Below, in pieces: positions 44,208 through 52,512 of a stretch of DNA of 64,000 nt. This stretch comes from CAVUAN01 sp963739435. GTDB lineage: Bacteria; Acidobacteriota; Thermoanaerobaculia; UBA5066; Gp7-AA6. Each line of letters begins with the position of its first letter. Positions within the stretch are counted from its first letter, which is position 1. The position numbers and the translations under genes are program-made. The notes below the pieces were generated by a model, which saw nothing but the letters and a program-made list of their open reading frames with translations, did not search any database and was not told where the DNA came from. The DNA is taken from positions 310,001 through 374,000 of the forward strand of contig CAVUAN010000016.1 in the NCBI GenBank assembly GCA_963739435.1. Direction: 5' to 3'.

Positions 44208-44623
44208 AATACATTTGCCTGGGCTATCTCGAGCCCGGCAAGTTCGAGAACATGTCGGAGAGCGAGCGCAACACCGTGCTGGACGAGTGCTTCAGCTACA
44301 ACGACGAGTTGCGGAAGAACGGCCATTTGGTCGCCGAGGAAACTCTTCAGCCCGCCAACACGGCGGTGACCGTGTCCTGGACGAACGGAAAGGTTGTAGT
44401 GACGGACGGTCCGTACGCGGAAACGAAGGAGCATTTGGGTGGAATCCAGGTGCTGGAAGCGCGAGATCTGAATCACGCCATTCAGCTCATTTCCCAATCT
44501 CCGGGAGTGAGGTTGAACTGTGGACTCATCGAGATACGTCCAGCGGCGGATATAAGCGAGATCATGAGGGAGAGCGAGCGGCGACGGCGAAAGGATACTG
44601 AGCAAGACCATGTCATTCGTTAG
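44204..44623 (+). CDS. DGPF/YCII-domain protein, intact
   Basis: The 139-residue protein reads MKYICLGYLEPGKFENMSES, RNTVLDECFSYNDELRKNGH and VVTDGPYAETKEHLGGIQVL, the classical DGPF (YCII-related) motif. The second half (ARDLNHAIQLISQSPGVRLN) is complete. It overlaps the previous gene by four bases and the permease start by 14 bp, so the three form one unit with the sigma factor. A role in ECF42 regulation is known by association only. Confidence 0.85.
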   Translation: MKYICLGYLEPGKFENMSESERNTVLDECFSYNDELRKNGHLVAEETLQPANTAVTVSWTNGKVVVTDGPYAETKEHLGGIQVLEARDLNHAIQLISQSPGVRLNCGLIEIRPAADISEIMRESERRRRKDTEQDHVIR

Positions 44624-47102
44624 AGATCTGAGAGTTGCGTTCTACTCGCTCCTGCGGACGCGAGGGCTCACGATCACCGTGATCCTGACGCTGGCGCTCG
44701 GCATCGGCGCCAACGCCGCCATCTTCACGCTGGTGCGCGGCGTGCTCTTGAAGCCTCTCGCCAACCGCGACGAGGACCGGCTGATTTACATCCGCCAGAG
44801 CGCTTCGGGCGTCGGCTACGACAACGCGACGTTTTCCGTGCCCGAAATCCAGGACTTGCGCTCGAGCGTCAAGACCCTGAGCGCGTTCGGCGATTTCTCG
44901 ACCATTGGTTTCACCATGATCGGTTTGGGTGAGCCTCGAGAAGTTCAAGCTGGCGTCGTCGGCGGCAACTACTTCGAGGTCATGGGCCTCCACCCTGTCC
45001 TCGGCCGTCTCATCGGACCTCAAGACGACGGTCCCAGTGCTGCCGGCGTCGTCGTTCTCACGTATCGTTTCTGGGCGACCACGCTTGGGAAAGATCCTTC
45101 CCTGATCGGCAAGAGCCTTCGCCTCGATAGCGGCATGCAGGGCGATCGGTCTGCCACCATCATCGGCGTTCTCGAACCTTCCGTGCCATATCCCCAGGAG
45201 ACCGAAATCATCGCCAACGTCGTCACCAGCCCGCACCACCTCTCGGCAACCATGGTCACCGGCCGCGTCCATCGCATGACGGAGCTCTTTGCCCGCCTGG
45301 CTCCGGGTGTCACCCTCGATCAGGCTCGGGCCGAGTTGCGCTCCGTTTACGGGGCCATGACGAAGGAACATCCCGAGGCCTATTCGTCCAAATCAGACTT
45401 CCGAATCGGGGCCCGGCTGCTTCGAGACCAGATCACCTCGGGCGCCCGGACCGTGCTGCTGGTCCTGCTTGCGGCGTCGGCACTGGTCTTCATCGTCGCG
45501 TGCTCCAACGTTGCCAACCTGATCCTCACGCGGACGGTTCGCCGCGAAGGTGAGCTGGCGATCCGTGCGGCCCTTGGCGCGAGCACAGGCGCGTTGCGCC
45601 GCATGCTGTTGGCCGAAAGCCTTCTGCTCTGCGGCGCTGGTGCTGCGCTCGGTGTCCTGAGCGCGAAGCCGATGGTGGCCATCCTGGCCCGCTATGCCTC
45701 GCGCTTCTCGGTCCGCGCGCTCGACTTGAGGGTTGATTCCAGCCTGCTCTGGGTGGGGGCGGCGCTGGCCATCGTCGCCGCGATCATCCTGGCGTTTGTC
45801 CCGCGCTTGCCGTCGGCCGACCCGTCCAATCGTTTCAGCCTCTCGAGCGGCAGCGTGCGGATCACCGGCAGTACGAACCGCCGCCAGCGGATCTTCGCGG
45901 TGACACAAATCGGTGCATCCTTCGTGCTGCTGGCCGGCGCAAGTATGTTGATCACGACGCTGATCGCGCTGCAAAAAGTGCAGACGGGTCTCGACACGCG
46001 CCGCGTCCTCGCCATCAATGTTCCCGCCATGTCCGGCGGAAAGACGCCTCGGCAAGTGGTCGATTTCTACAAGGAATCGATTCGTCGCATCGATGCGCTG
46101 CCCGGCGTGAACAAAACCGCCTTCGGCATCATTGCTCCCTGGCGCGATGCCCAATACGGGGGTTTCCGACTCCAATTCTCCGCCGACGGCCGTGTGCATG
46201 TCCCAGGCGAAGAGGATCCCCGCGCGCAGTGGCGCGTCGTTTCGCCCGGATTTTTTGCCGCGCTCGGCGTTCCCATCGTCAGTGGCCGTGATTTCAACGA
46301 TCTCGATGGCCAACCGAATCAAGAGCCCGTCGTTGTCGTCAGTGAGACTCTCGCGAAGCGCATGTTCCCCAATCAGGATGCTCTCAATCGGCATGTCTAT
46401 TGGACGGATCCCGTGCTGCAATTCGTCGCCGGCAGCGACCTCCAAACGAAGCGTCTTCTCGCGCCGCACCGCATCGTCGGCGTCTCCGCCGATATTGACG
46501 ACGAACACGTCGTTCCCGAGCCCACCCTCGCCATCTACAGCTCCTTTGAAGAGGGTCCAGTCTTCGGCGGCCGCCTTTTCATCCACACGGGGGCAGATCC
46601 TTATTCGCTCGTCGCGCCGGTCACGCGCATGATTCGCGGCATGTCGGCCGATCAGCCCGTCGAGCGAGCCGCCACTCTCGAAGACATCCGCGCCGAGGTG
46701 CTCACGCCGGACCGTTTGAACTCGTTGGTGTTCGGCGTGTTCGCGGCTGTCGCTTTGGCGATTGCGCTGGTTGGCGTCGCAGGCGTGCTGGCGTTTTCGG
46801 TCAGCGCGCGGACACGAGAATTCGGCATCCGGCTGGCGCTTGGATCGCAGCCGCGGGATCTCCTGAGAGGTGTCATCGCAGAAGGCGCCGTGATGGCTGC
46901 GGGGGGAGTGCTTGCAGGCGCGGCATTCGGGTTCGTGATGGCGCGTGTGGCAGGCAGCTATTTCCAGGACGTGAAGATGCCTGGAGCCTTGCCCGTGGTC
47001 CTCTCTGCGTTCGCGCTGCTGACGGCCACGGTCGTCGCGTCGTGGCTGCCGGCCGCCCGCGCCGCGCGCATCGACGTCATGCAGGCCCTTCGCGCCGATT
47101 GA
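44610..47102 (+). CDS. ABC transporter permease of the duplicated orphan type (FtsX/MacB-like)
   Basis: The 830-residue protein has two copies of the MacB periplasmic core plus FtsX-type permease module. The first starts TVILTLALGIGANAAIFTLV and contains LIGKSLRLDSGM; the membrane block includes VFIVACSNVANLILTRTVRR. The second has GFFAALGVPIVSGRDFNDLD and ends in a further four-helix block (FGIRLALGSQPRDLLRGVIA). No ATPase gene is adjacent, as expected for these orphan permeases, which are especially numerous in Acidobacteriota. No PadR regulator sits beside this copy; it is tied to the DGPF genes instead. Confidence 0.88.
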   Translation: MSFVRDLRVAFYSLLRTRGLTITVILTLALGIGANAAIFTLVRGVLLKPLANRDEDRLIYIRQSASGVGYDNATFSVPEIQDLRSSVKTLSAFGDFSTIGFTMIGLGEPREVQAGVVGGNYFEVMGLHPVLGRLIGPQDDGPSAAGVVVLTYRFWATTLGKDPSLIGKSLRLDSGMQGDRSATIIGVLEPSVPYPQETEIIANVVTSPHHLSATMVTGRVHRMTELFARLAPGVTLDQARAELRSVYGAMTKEHPEAYSSKSDFRIGARLLRDQITSGARTVLLVLLAASALVFIVACSNVANLILTRTVRREGELAIRAALGASTGALRRMLLAESLLLCGAGAALGVLSAKPMVAILARYASRFSVRALDLRVDSSLLWVGAALAIVAAIILAFVPRLPSADPSNRFSLSSGSVRITGSTNRRQRIFAVTQIGASFVLLAGASMLITTLIALQKVQTGLDTRRVLAINVPAMSGGKTPRQVVDFYKESIRRIDALPGVNKTAFGIIAPWRDAQYGGFRLQFSADGRVHVPGEEDPRAQWRVVSPGFFAALGVPIVSGRDFNDLDGQPNQEPVVVVSETLAKRMFPNQDALNRHVYWTDPVLQFVAGSDLQTKRLLAPHRIVGVSADIDDEHVVPEPTLAIYSSFEEGPVFGGRLFIHTGADPYSLVAPVTRMIRGMSADQPVERAATLEDIRAEVLTPDRLNSLVFGVFAAVALAIALVGVAGVLAFSVSARTREFGIRLALGSQPRDLLRGVIAEGAVMAAGGVLAGAAFGFVMARVAGSYFQDVKMPGALPVVLSAFALLTATVVASWLPAARAARIDVMQALRAD

Positions 47103-47256
47103 GATGAGCGCGCCGCGGCGTGCACGAGAGGGATCGCCGAGAAGGCAGCCGGTGGCGCGTGATATCCTTGTCCTCCCCGATCCCCTCGGCGGACCCCACG
47201 GACCCCATCGTGACGCCCGTCGCCGGCCCTTCGGCGAGAAAATGGAGTGCGTCATC

Positions 47257-47511
47257 ATGGGACTCCCGACAGATCTGACTCGTCTTCGCCCGGAGAAGGT
47301 CTCGACCCGTTCCGCCCCGCCCGCCCCCGTCAAGAACAGCGACGGCTACGACGGCCCGAGCGACGGCTACGACCGCTCGAAGTCCGGCTACGACGGCCGC
47401 GGCGGCAGCCGCGATGGGTCGAAGGACCGGCTCGACGGCCCGGAAAAAGGCTATGACGGTCCGGACCCGTCTCACGGCGGGGCCAGGCCATCGACCCCGG
47501 TCCGCCGGTAG
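47257..47511 (+). CDS. Small repetitive protein with GYDG motifs
   Basis: The ATG at 47257 has GGAGTG eight bases before it. The 84-residue protein ends in imperfect repeats: NSDGYDGPSDGYDRSKSGYD, then GRGGSRDGSKDRLDGPEKGY. Gly, Asp, Tyr and Ser dominate, which suggests an unstructured protein. The DNA repeat also makes long open frames on the other strand. I do not recognise a family, and the call could be wrong. Confidence 0.4.
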   Translation: MGLPTDLTRLRPEKVSTRSAPPAPVKNSDGYDGPSDGYDRSKSGYDGRGGSRDGSKDRLDGPEKGYDGPDPSHGGARPSTPVRR

Positions 47512-47581
47512 TTTCAAACCTTCTCGCCAATAAGCTTCCCTCGAAGCGGCCCATGCTAGGGTGCGCGCCGAAGGAGTGCAC

Positions 47582-48007
47582 ATGAACTACGCGCGCTTGC
47601 TCGGCGCCGGCGCCGCCGCCACGGTTGCTTACTTCCTCTATGGAGGCCTGGTCGAAGGCCTGCTGATCGCAGAGGACTTTCGGCCGTACACGGGCGTCTA
47701 CCGGTCGCGCGAAACGGTCATGCGCTATTTTCCCCTCGGGATCGCCTGCACCTTCATCGCAATCGTGGTGATGGCAGCAATCTACGCCAAGGGCTACGAG
47801 GGCGGCAGCGGCCTTGCCGAAGGCGCGCGGTTCGGCGTGCTGATGGCGATTTTCGTGACGTGCACGGTCGTGGCGCACAACTACGTCATCCTGAACATCG
47901 GCGGGAAACTCGCGGCGGAGCTGGCAGTCTCCACTCTCGTCCAGTGGACCCTCGTCGGCACCGTGATCGGGCTCGTCTACCAACCTCTCGCTGCCGCCGC
48001 TCGCTGA
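47582..48007 (+). CDS. Four-helix membrane protein, unknown function
   Basis: The 141-residue protein has about four membrane segments: LLGAGAAATVAYFLYGGLVE, FPLGIACTFIAIVVMAAIYA, FGVLMAIFVTCTVVAHNYVI and LVQWTLVGTVIGLVYQPLA. AAGGAG before the ATG at 47582 sets the start. The pattern fits small polytopic proteins seen next to unrelated genes. I cannot name the family. Confidence 0.65.
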   Translation: MNYARLLGAGAAATVAYFLYGGLVEGLLIAEDFRPYTGVYRSRETVMRYFPLGIACTFIAIVVMAAIYAKGYEGGSGLAEGARFGVLMAIFVTCTVVAHNYVILNIGGKLAAELAVSTLVQWTLVGTVIGLVYQPLAAAAR

Positions 48008-48044
48008 ACGGCCATGAGCCGTTCGCATCAGAGGTGAGGGCGGA

Positions 48045-49538
48045 ATGCTGCGCTATCTATGGCATTCGGGAATGTCCATGAGCATGAAGTTTCGAGCTCT
48101 TCTGGCTATCGCGGCGCTGCTCGCCGGGCGAGGCGCCGCGGAGGCGGCAACACCTTTGGGGAGCCCTCTGCTCCGGCCGACGCGCTACGAGCTCGATCTT
48201 CGTGTCGACTTCAAGGAGGAAAAGATCTCCGGCTCGGCGCGGATCACGCTCCAGAACAGCGGCGCCTCGCCCGTGCGCGAGGCGTCCTTCCTGCTCTATC
48301 GGCTCATGACCGTCACCGGGGTCCAGGACGAAAACGGCGCCACGATCCCCTTCCGCCAGGCTGTCGTCGCCTTCGAGGACGAACCCAGAAAGCAAACGAA
48401 CCATCTCATCGTGTCACTTGCCCCGCCCCTTCCGCCGGGTGGGAGCACGATCGTACGAATCGAGTACGGCGGGTATCTCGCCGGGTACGTCGAAACCGGA
48501 TCGCTCTACATCCAGGACCGCGTGGATGAAGCGTTCACGATCATCCGCGAGGACGCTGACGCGTACCCCAACCTCGGAGTGCCCTCGTACGCTTCGAACC
48601 GCGCCGCCGGGCTGCCCGAGTTCGATTACTTCGCCCGCATCACCGTGCCCGAATCGCACGTCGTCGCCAACGGAGGAGCTCTCGTCGAGAGGGCTGCCCG
48701 GGACGGCCGTGCGACGTACGTGTACCGCAATATCAAGCCGGCGTGGCGCATGGACTTCGCCATCGCCCGGTTCGGGACTCTCGAGGGGCCGGGCCTGCGC
48801 GTCTTCTACCTTCCCGAGGACAGTGCGGGCGCCAAACGCGTCCTCGAGGCGGCCAGCGCCTCGATGGCCCTCTACAAGGAGTGGTTCGGACCGCTTCGCA
48901 ATGCGCCCGCATTCACCGTCATCGAGATTCCGGACGGCTGGGGATCACAGGCCGACGTCACGTCGATTCTCCAGGCGGCCGCGGCCTTTCGCGACCCGGC
49001 CCGACTCTACGAGGTCTACCACGAAGTTTCGCACCTCTGGAACGTGTCTGCAACCGACCGGCCCTCCTGCCGATGGAACGAGGGGCTTGCATCGTTTCTC
49101 CAGGATCTGACGCAAGAAAAGCTCGAGGGAGCGTCCCTGCTCGACAAACGGGCTGAGAAAACGGCCCAGCGACTCGTGCTGCGCGCCGGCGAGGAGCCGC
49201 GGGTCCGGTCCGTCCCGATGATCGACTACGGAAAGGCAGAGATGACGGGCTACTCCTACAGCACCGGGATGCTTCTGTTCTATTCGCTGTACCGCCTGCT
49301 CGGCCAGGAGGCGTTTAACGCGATCGTCGGCGGCTACTACCAAAAGTACCAGGCGACCGGAGCCTCGACCGAGCAGTTCGTGAGCTACGCCAAAGCCTCA
49401 GCCGGAAGAGACCTTGCTCCCCTCTTCAACGACTGGCTCTACTCCACGCGCTGGTACGAGATCCTGGCGTCGGGCGTGAAGGTGCAGGATCTCGGTGCTC
49501 GGTACCGTGAGAGGGTCACTCCACCTTCTCGGCGCTAG
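48045..49538 (+). CDS. Gluzincin metallopeptidase (M1-like), exported, aminopeptidase motif absent
   Basis: The 497-residue protein has a signal peptide (FRALLAIAALLAGRGAAEAA) and an M1-type N-terminal beta domain (PTRYELDLRVDFKEEKISG). The zinc site is HEVSH (about residue 325) with the third ligand in RWNEGLASF. The spacing from HEVSH to NE is 15 residues, three shorter than in true M1 enzymes. The GAMEN exopeptidase motif is not present; its place holds GWGSQADVTS. So it may be a peptidase of altered specificity. The first ATG (48045) has GAGGTGAGGGCGG; further in-frame ATGs at 48072, 48078 and 48084 are possible. Confidence 0.8.
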   Translation: MLRYLWHSGMSMSMKFRALLAIAALLAGRGAAEAATPLGSPLLRPTRYELDLRVDFKEEKISGSARITLQNSGASPVREASFLLYRLMTVTGVQDENGATIPFRQAVVAFEDEPRKQTNHLIVSLAPPLPPGGSTIVRIEYGGYLAGYVETGSLYIQDRVDEAFTIIREDADAYPNLGVPSYASNRAAGLPEFDYFARITVPESHVVANGGALVERAARDGRATYVYRNIKPAWRMDFAIARFGTLEGPGLRVFYLPEDSAGAKRVLEAASASMALYKEWFGPLRNAPAFTVIEIPDGWGSQADVTSILQAAAAFRDPARLYEVYHEVSHLWNVSATDRPSCRWNEGLASFLQDLTQEKLEGASLLDKRAEKTAQRLVLRAGEEPRVRSVPMIDYGKAEMTGYSYSTGMLLFYSLYRLLGQEAFNAIVGGYYQKYQATGASTEQFVSYAKASAGRDLAPLFNDWLYSTRWYEILASGVKVQDLGARYRERVTPPSRR

Positions 49539-49599
49539 CCGCGCGAGGACCCGGCGCCTTTCCTGGAACGCGCGCCGGCCGATCCGTGTTCTCGTTTCC

Positions 49600-49839
49600 A
49601 TGGAAGGTGTCGATCTCGACAGGCTCGGTCTCGGCGGACTGTCCCTCTGGACCGTCCTCATTGCCGTCGTCTTCGGCATCGTCGGCTATATGGCTTTCCG
49701 TCACGGCAGGAAGAACAGCGAGCCGAGGACTCTCTTTCTCGGCATCGCGCTGATGGCCTATGGCTACTTCGTCTCGAACGCCTGGATCTCCCTCGGGATC
49801 GGAGCCGTCCTGACCCTTCTTCTCTTCTTTCCTAGATAG
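49600..49839 (+). CDS. Small membrane protein of a widespread two-helix family
   Basis: The 79-residue protein has two or three hydrophobic helices: LWTVLIAVVFGIVGYMAFRH and LFLGIALMAYGYFVSNAWIS, and it ends in FPR. The pattern GxxGYxxxxxGRKN...LMxYxYFVSN matches a common family sometimes labelled 'amino acid transport protein', though no transport role is shown. No strong Shine-Dalgarno. It follows the gluzincin gene by 61 bp. Confidence 0.6.
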   Translation: MEGVDLDRLGLGGLSLWTVLIAVVFGIVGYMAFRHGRKNSEPRTLFLGIALMAYGYFVSNAWISLGIGAVLTLLLFFPR

Positions 49840-49914
49840 GCGAATGGGCAGGCCGGAATTGGTGCAGAATGCGCCACGGCCGGATCGTGCGGCCCCGGCC
49901 GGGAGGGTACGCAG

Positions 49915-51015
49915 ATGAATCGTCGCGACTTTCTGAGGACTGCCGGCGTCGCTTCCATGAGCGTTGCCCTTCCGAAGGCGAAGCGTCTGTTTGCCGTGGG
50001 CGAGCCGCCCTCTGGCTGGCGAACCTTCGAGGTGACGACGCGCGCCGAGGTTCTGAAATCCTCCGGGACGACCCTCGTCTGGCTTCCGGCAGCGCTGATC
50101 CGCGAGACGCCCTACCAGAAGACGCTCGCCAATACCTTCCAGGCCGAGGGCGGCACGGCCGAGCTCGTCGAAAGCAGAAAAGACGCGCTCGGCATCGTCG
50201 CGGCGAAGTTCCCTGCCGGCGGAAAGCCGGTCCTCAGCCTCACGAGCAGAATTTCGACACGAAACATTGCTGTCGATCTGGCCGCGCCCGGCAAGGCTCC
50301 GAAGGCGGACCGCGCGGAGCTCGAGAATTTTCTTCAGCCGACGAAGCTGATTCCTTTAGACGGCGTCGTGAAAGCGCAGGCTGCCGAGATCACGCGCGGC
50401 GCGGCGACAGATCTCGACAAGGCGCGGGCGATCTACGAGTGGATCGTCGACAACACGTTTCGAAACCCGAAGACGCGCGGCTGCGGCGTGGGGGATGTCC
50501 GGTTCATGCTGGAGTCGAAGGACCTGGGAGGCAAATGCGCCGACTTGAACGCTCTCTATGTCGGCCTCGCGCGGGCGGCGGGCCTTCCGGCGCGCGACGT
50601 GTATGGAATCCGCGTCGCCAAATCGGAGCTCGGATACAAGAGCCTCGGGGCCTCGTCGGAAACCGTGACGAAGGCGCAGCACTGCCGCGCGGAGGTGTAC
50701 CTCGGCGGCTACGGCTGGGTCCCGGCCGACCCGGCCGACGTGCGCAAGGTCGTGCTCGAGGAACCGCCCGGGAACAGGCCGCTCGACGACGACATGGTCA
50801 AGAGGGCCCGCGCGCGGCTCTTCGGGTCCTGGGAGATGAACTGGATGGCGTACAACTTCGGCCACGACGTGGACCTGCCGGGATCGAGCGGCGCGCCGGT
50901 CGGCTTCCTGATGTACCCACAGGCGGAAACGGCGGACGGCCGGCTCGACTGCCTCGACCCGGACAACTTCAGATACGAGATCACGTCCCGAGAGGTCACG
51001 TCCTCAAACGGCTGA
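49915..51015 (+). CDS. Transglutaminase-like protein with Tat signal
   Basis: The 366-residue protein begins with a twin-arginine signal (NRRDFLRTAGVASMSVALPK). The transglutaminase-like core has ARAIYEWIVDNTFRNPKTRG, the Cys in DLGGKCADLNALYVGLARAA, the His in AQHCRAEVYL and the Asp in GYGWVPADPADVRK, so the Cys-His-Asp triad is complete. Bacterial members act as peptidases or amidases of the envelope. It lies between two small membrane-protein genes. The substrate is unknown. Confidence 0.87.
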   Translation: MNRRDFLRTAGVASMSVALPKAKRLFAVGEPPSGWRTFEVTTRAEVLKSSGTTLVWLPAALIRETPYQKTLANTFQAEGGTAELVESRKDALGIVAAKFPAGGKPVLSLTSRISTRNIAVDLAAPGKAPKADRAELENFLQPTKLIPLDGVVKAQAAEITRGAATDLDKARAIYEWIVDNTFRNPKTRGCGVGDVRFMLESKDLGGKCADLNALYVGLARAAGLPARDVYGIRVAKSELGYKSLGASSETVTKAQHCRAEVYLGGYGWVPADPADVRKVVLEEPPGNRPLDDDMVKRARARLFGSWEMNWMAYNFGHDVDLPGSSGAPVGFLMYPQAETADGRLDCLDPDNFRYEITSREVTSSNG

Positions 51016-51037
51016 CCTGCGGCGCCCCTCGCTCAGG

Positions 51038-51385
51038 ATGAAATGGAGGACGATGGATCCGTGGGCGCGGGTGCGAGTGCGTGCCCTCGCCATCCTCGTC
51101 TTCGGGTTCTCAAGCGCGGCCGCGATCTACCTGACGGCCCACGCTCCGCCCGCAAACCCCCTCGGGTATGAGCCGGAAGATACGAAGAGGTACGTCCACG
51201 ACATGGAGCTCTACGGGGGAAAGGCGAACATGCTCGCGTACGAGTTCCGCAAGTGGTTTGCGGCCCTGTGGCACGGCAAGCAGCTCGCATTCACGGTGGC
51301 GGTCATCACCTTGATCGCCGCCGGTGTCTTCGTGTTCTTCGCGGCTCCCCTGCCGCCGGAGGCGGAAGAGCCGCACCCCCCTTAA
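51038..51385 (+). CDS. Two-helix membrane protein, unknown function
   Basis: The 115-residue protein has two membrane helices: VRALAILVFGFSSAAAIYLT and LAFTVAVITLIAAGVFVFFA. A middle section (YEPEDTKRYVHDMELYGGKA) contains several charged residues. An in-frame ATG at 51053 follows GGAGG directly and may be the real start. It is 22 bp after the transglutaminase gene, so a shared operon is likely. I do not recognise the family. Confidence 0.6.
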   Translation: MKWRTMDPWARVRVRALAILVFGFSSAAAIYLTAHAPPANPLGYEPEDTKRYVHDMELYGGKANMLAYEFRKWFAALWHGKQLAFTVAVITLIAAGVFVFFAAPLPPEAEEPHPP

Positions 51386-51391
51386 GTCTCT

Positions 51392-51589
51392 TCAGGTCCG
51401 AGGCTTGTCAGCTGGAGCCTTTCCGCGATCGGCTTTGGGCCGCTCGGCACCGGGCTTCTTCACCTGGGGCTTCTCGTCCACGTGGGCAAGAAACTCCTGA
51501 TGATGACGGCGCCGGGACTTCGCCCTGGGGTCCGAAGAGTCCGACAGGAGTGCCGGAACATTCCAGGAAACCAGTCGTGCGTCATTCAT
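51392..51589 (-). CDS. Small basic protein, 65 residues
   Basis: A very good GGAGGTAAGCC site precedes the ATG at 51589. The protein is rich in Arg, Lys and Pro (SSDPRAKSRRRHHQEFLAHV, then QVKKPGAERPKADRGKAPAD) and ends 7 bp from the convergent membrane-protein gene. It may bind nucleic acid, but I have no family for it. The longer frame up to 51709 is not supported. Confidence 0.5.
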   Translation of the reverse strand: MNDARLVSWNVPALLSDSSDPRAKSRRRHHQEFLAHVDEKPQVKKPGAERPKADRGKAPADKPRT

Positions 51590-51721
51590 CGGCTTACCTC
51601 CTCTCGATGAAAACCTACGCTTCTCGGCCATGCGGGGCGAGATGCATTTGAACTGGTGAGAACGCATCTTTCGGGCTGACCGCAAGTTAGGCTCTGATGA
51701 ATGCGTCAAAAGGAGGCTGGT

Positions 51722-52237
51722 ATGGCAGCTGCAGTACTCGAACGGACGAAACTCTTCCCCACCAGAAACTCGATCCCGGGCCCGGTCCGGGAGCAGCTCG
51801 TTTCGCTGTTAAACAGGCGCCTCGCCGACTGCATCGACCTTCAGACCCAGGCCAAGATGGCGCACTGGAACGTCAAAGGACCGAGCTTCATCGCCCTCCA
51901 CGAGCTCTTCGACAACGTCCACGGCTCCGTCGCCGAGTATGTCGATCTGATCGCCGAACGGGCGGTGCAATTGGGCGGCGTCGCCGAAGGGACCGTTCGG
52001 ATGGTGGCGCGCCATTCGGAGCTCGAAGAGTATCCCGAGCACATCGCCGCGGACCGCCAGCACGTCAAGGCATTGGCGGGCGCCCTGGCCGACTTCGGCA
52101 CACGGGTGCGCCTGGCCATCGATGACGCGGCCCGGCTGGGCGACGCGGGAACGGCAGACCTCTTCACGGAGGTTTCCCGCGGCATCGACAAGAGCCTCTG
52201 GTTCGTCGAGGCCCACCTCCAGGAGGAGCCCGCCTAG
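51722..52237 (+). CDS. dps: Dps-type DNA protection/ferritin-like protein
   Basis: The 171-residue protein has the Dps core: QTQAKMAHWNVKGPSFIALH and ELFDNVHGSVAEYVDLIAER, which hold the inter-subunit ferroxidase His and acidic residues. Helices C and D follow with DAGTADLFTEVSRGIDKSLW and FVEAHLQEEP. Dps forms dodecamers that store iron and protect DNA under stress and starvation. AAAAGGAGG precedes the ATG. A small membrane-protein gene follows after 56 bp. Confidence 0.92.
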   Translation: MAAAVLERTKLFPTRNSIPGPVREQLVSLLNRRLADCIDLQTQAKMAHWNVKGPSFIALHELFDNVHGSVAEYVDLIAERAVQLGGVAEGTVRMVARHSELEEYPEHIAADRQHVKALAGALADFGTRVRLAIDDAARLGDAGTADLFTEVSRGIDKSLWFVEAHLQEEPA

Positions 52238-52293
52238 CAAATCGACCGGAAATGCGCCCTCAATCGAGGAGGTTCAAGTAAGGGGAGGGACCT

Positions 52294-52512
52294 ATGAAGA
52301 GAGTTGATCTGTCGAAACCCGAGTTCTTTTTCATCGTCGCCACACGCGCCATCCTCGGCATGGGCGTGGGTCTGCTCGGAGCCGACCGGATCGCCAGGAA
52401 GAACAGACGCTACGTCGCGGCGGCGCTCATCGCCGTCGGGGCTCTCACCACGGTACCGGCGGCGATCGCGGTGTTCCGCGGCGGCAAGAAGCCGTTGAAG
52501 GAAGCGGCCTAG
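52294..52512 (+). CDS. Small membrane protein, 72 residues
   Basis: The 72-residue protein has two helices (FFFIVATRAILGMGVGLLGA and YVAAALIAVGALTTVPAAIA) separated by a basic turn (DRIARKNRR). GGGGAGGG sits before the ATG. The TAG stop shares a CTAG with the convergent permease gene. The family is unknown. Its position after dps suggests, weakly, a shared stress operon. Confidence 0.6.
   Translation: MKRVDLSKPEFFFIVATRAILGMGVGLLGADRIARKNRRYVAAALIAVGALTTVPAAIAVFRGGKKPLKEAA

Noticed and set aside
47077..47583. Leftward open frame of 168 codons
   Set aside because: Its alanine/valine repeats are the reverse reading of the GYDG repeat DNA.
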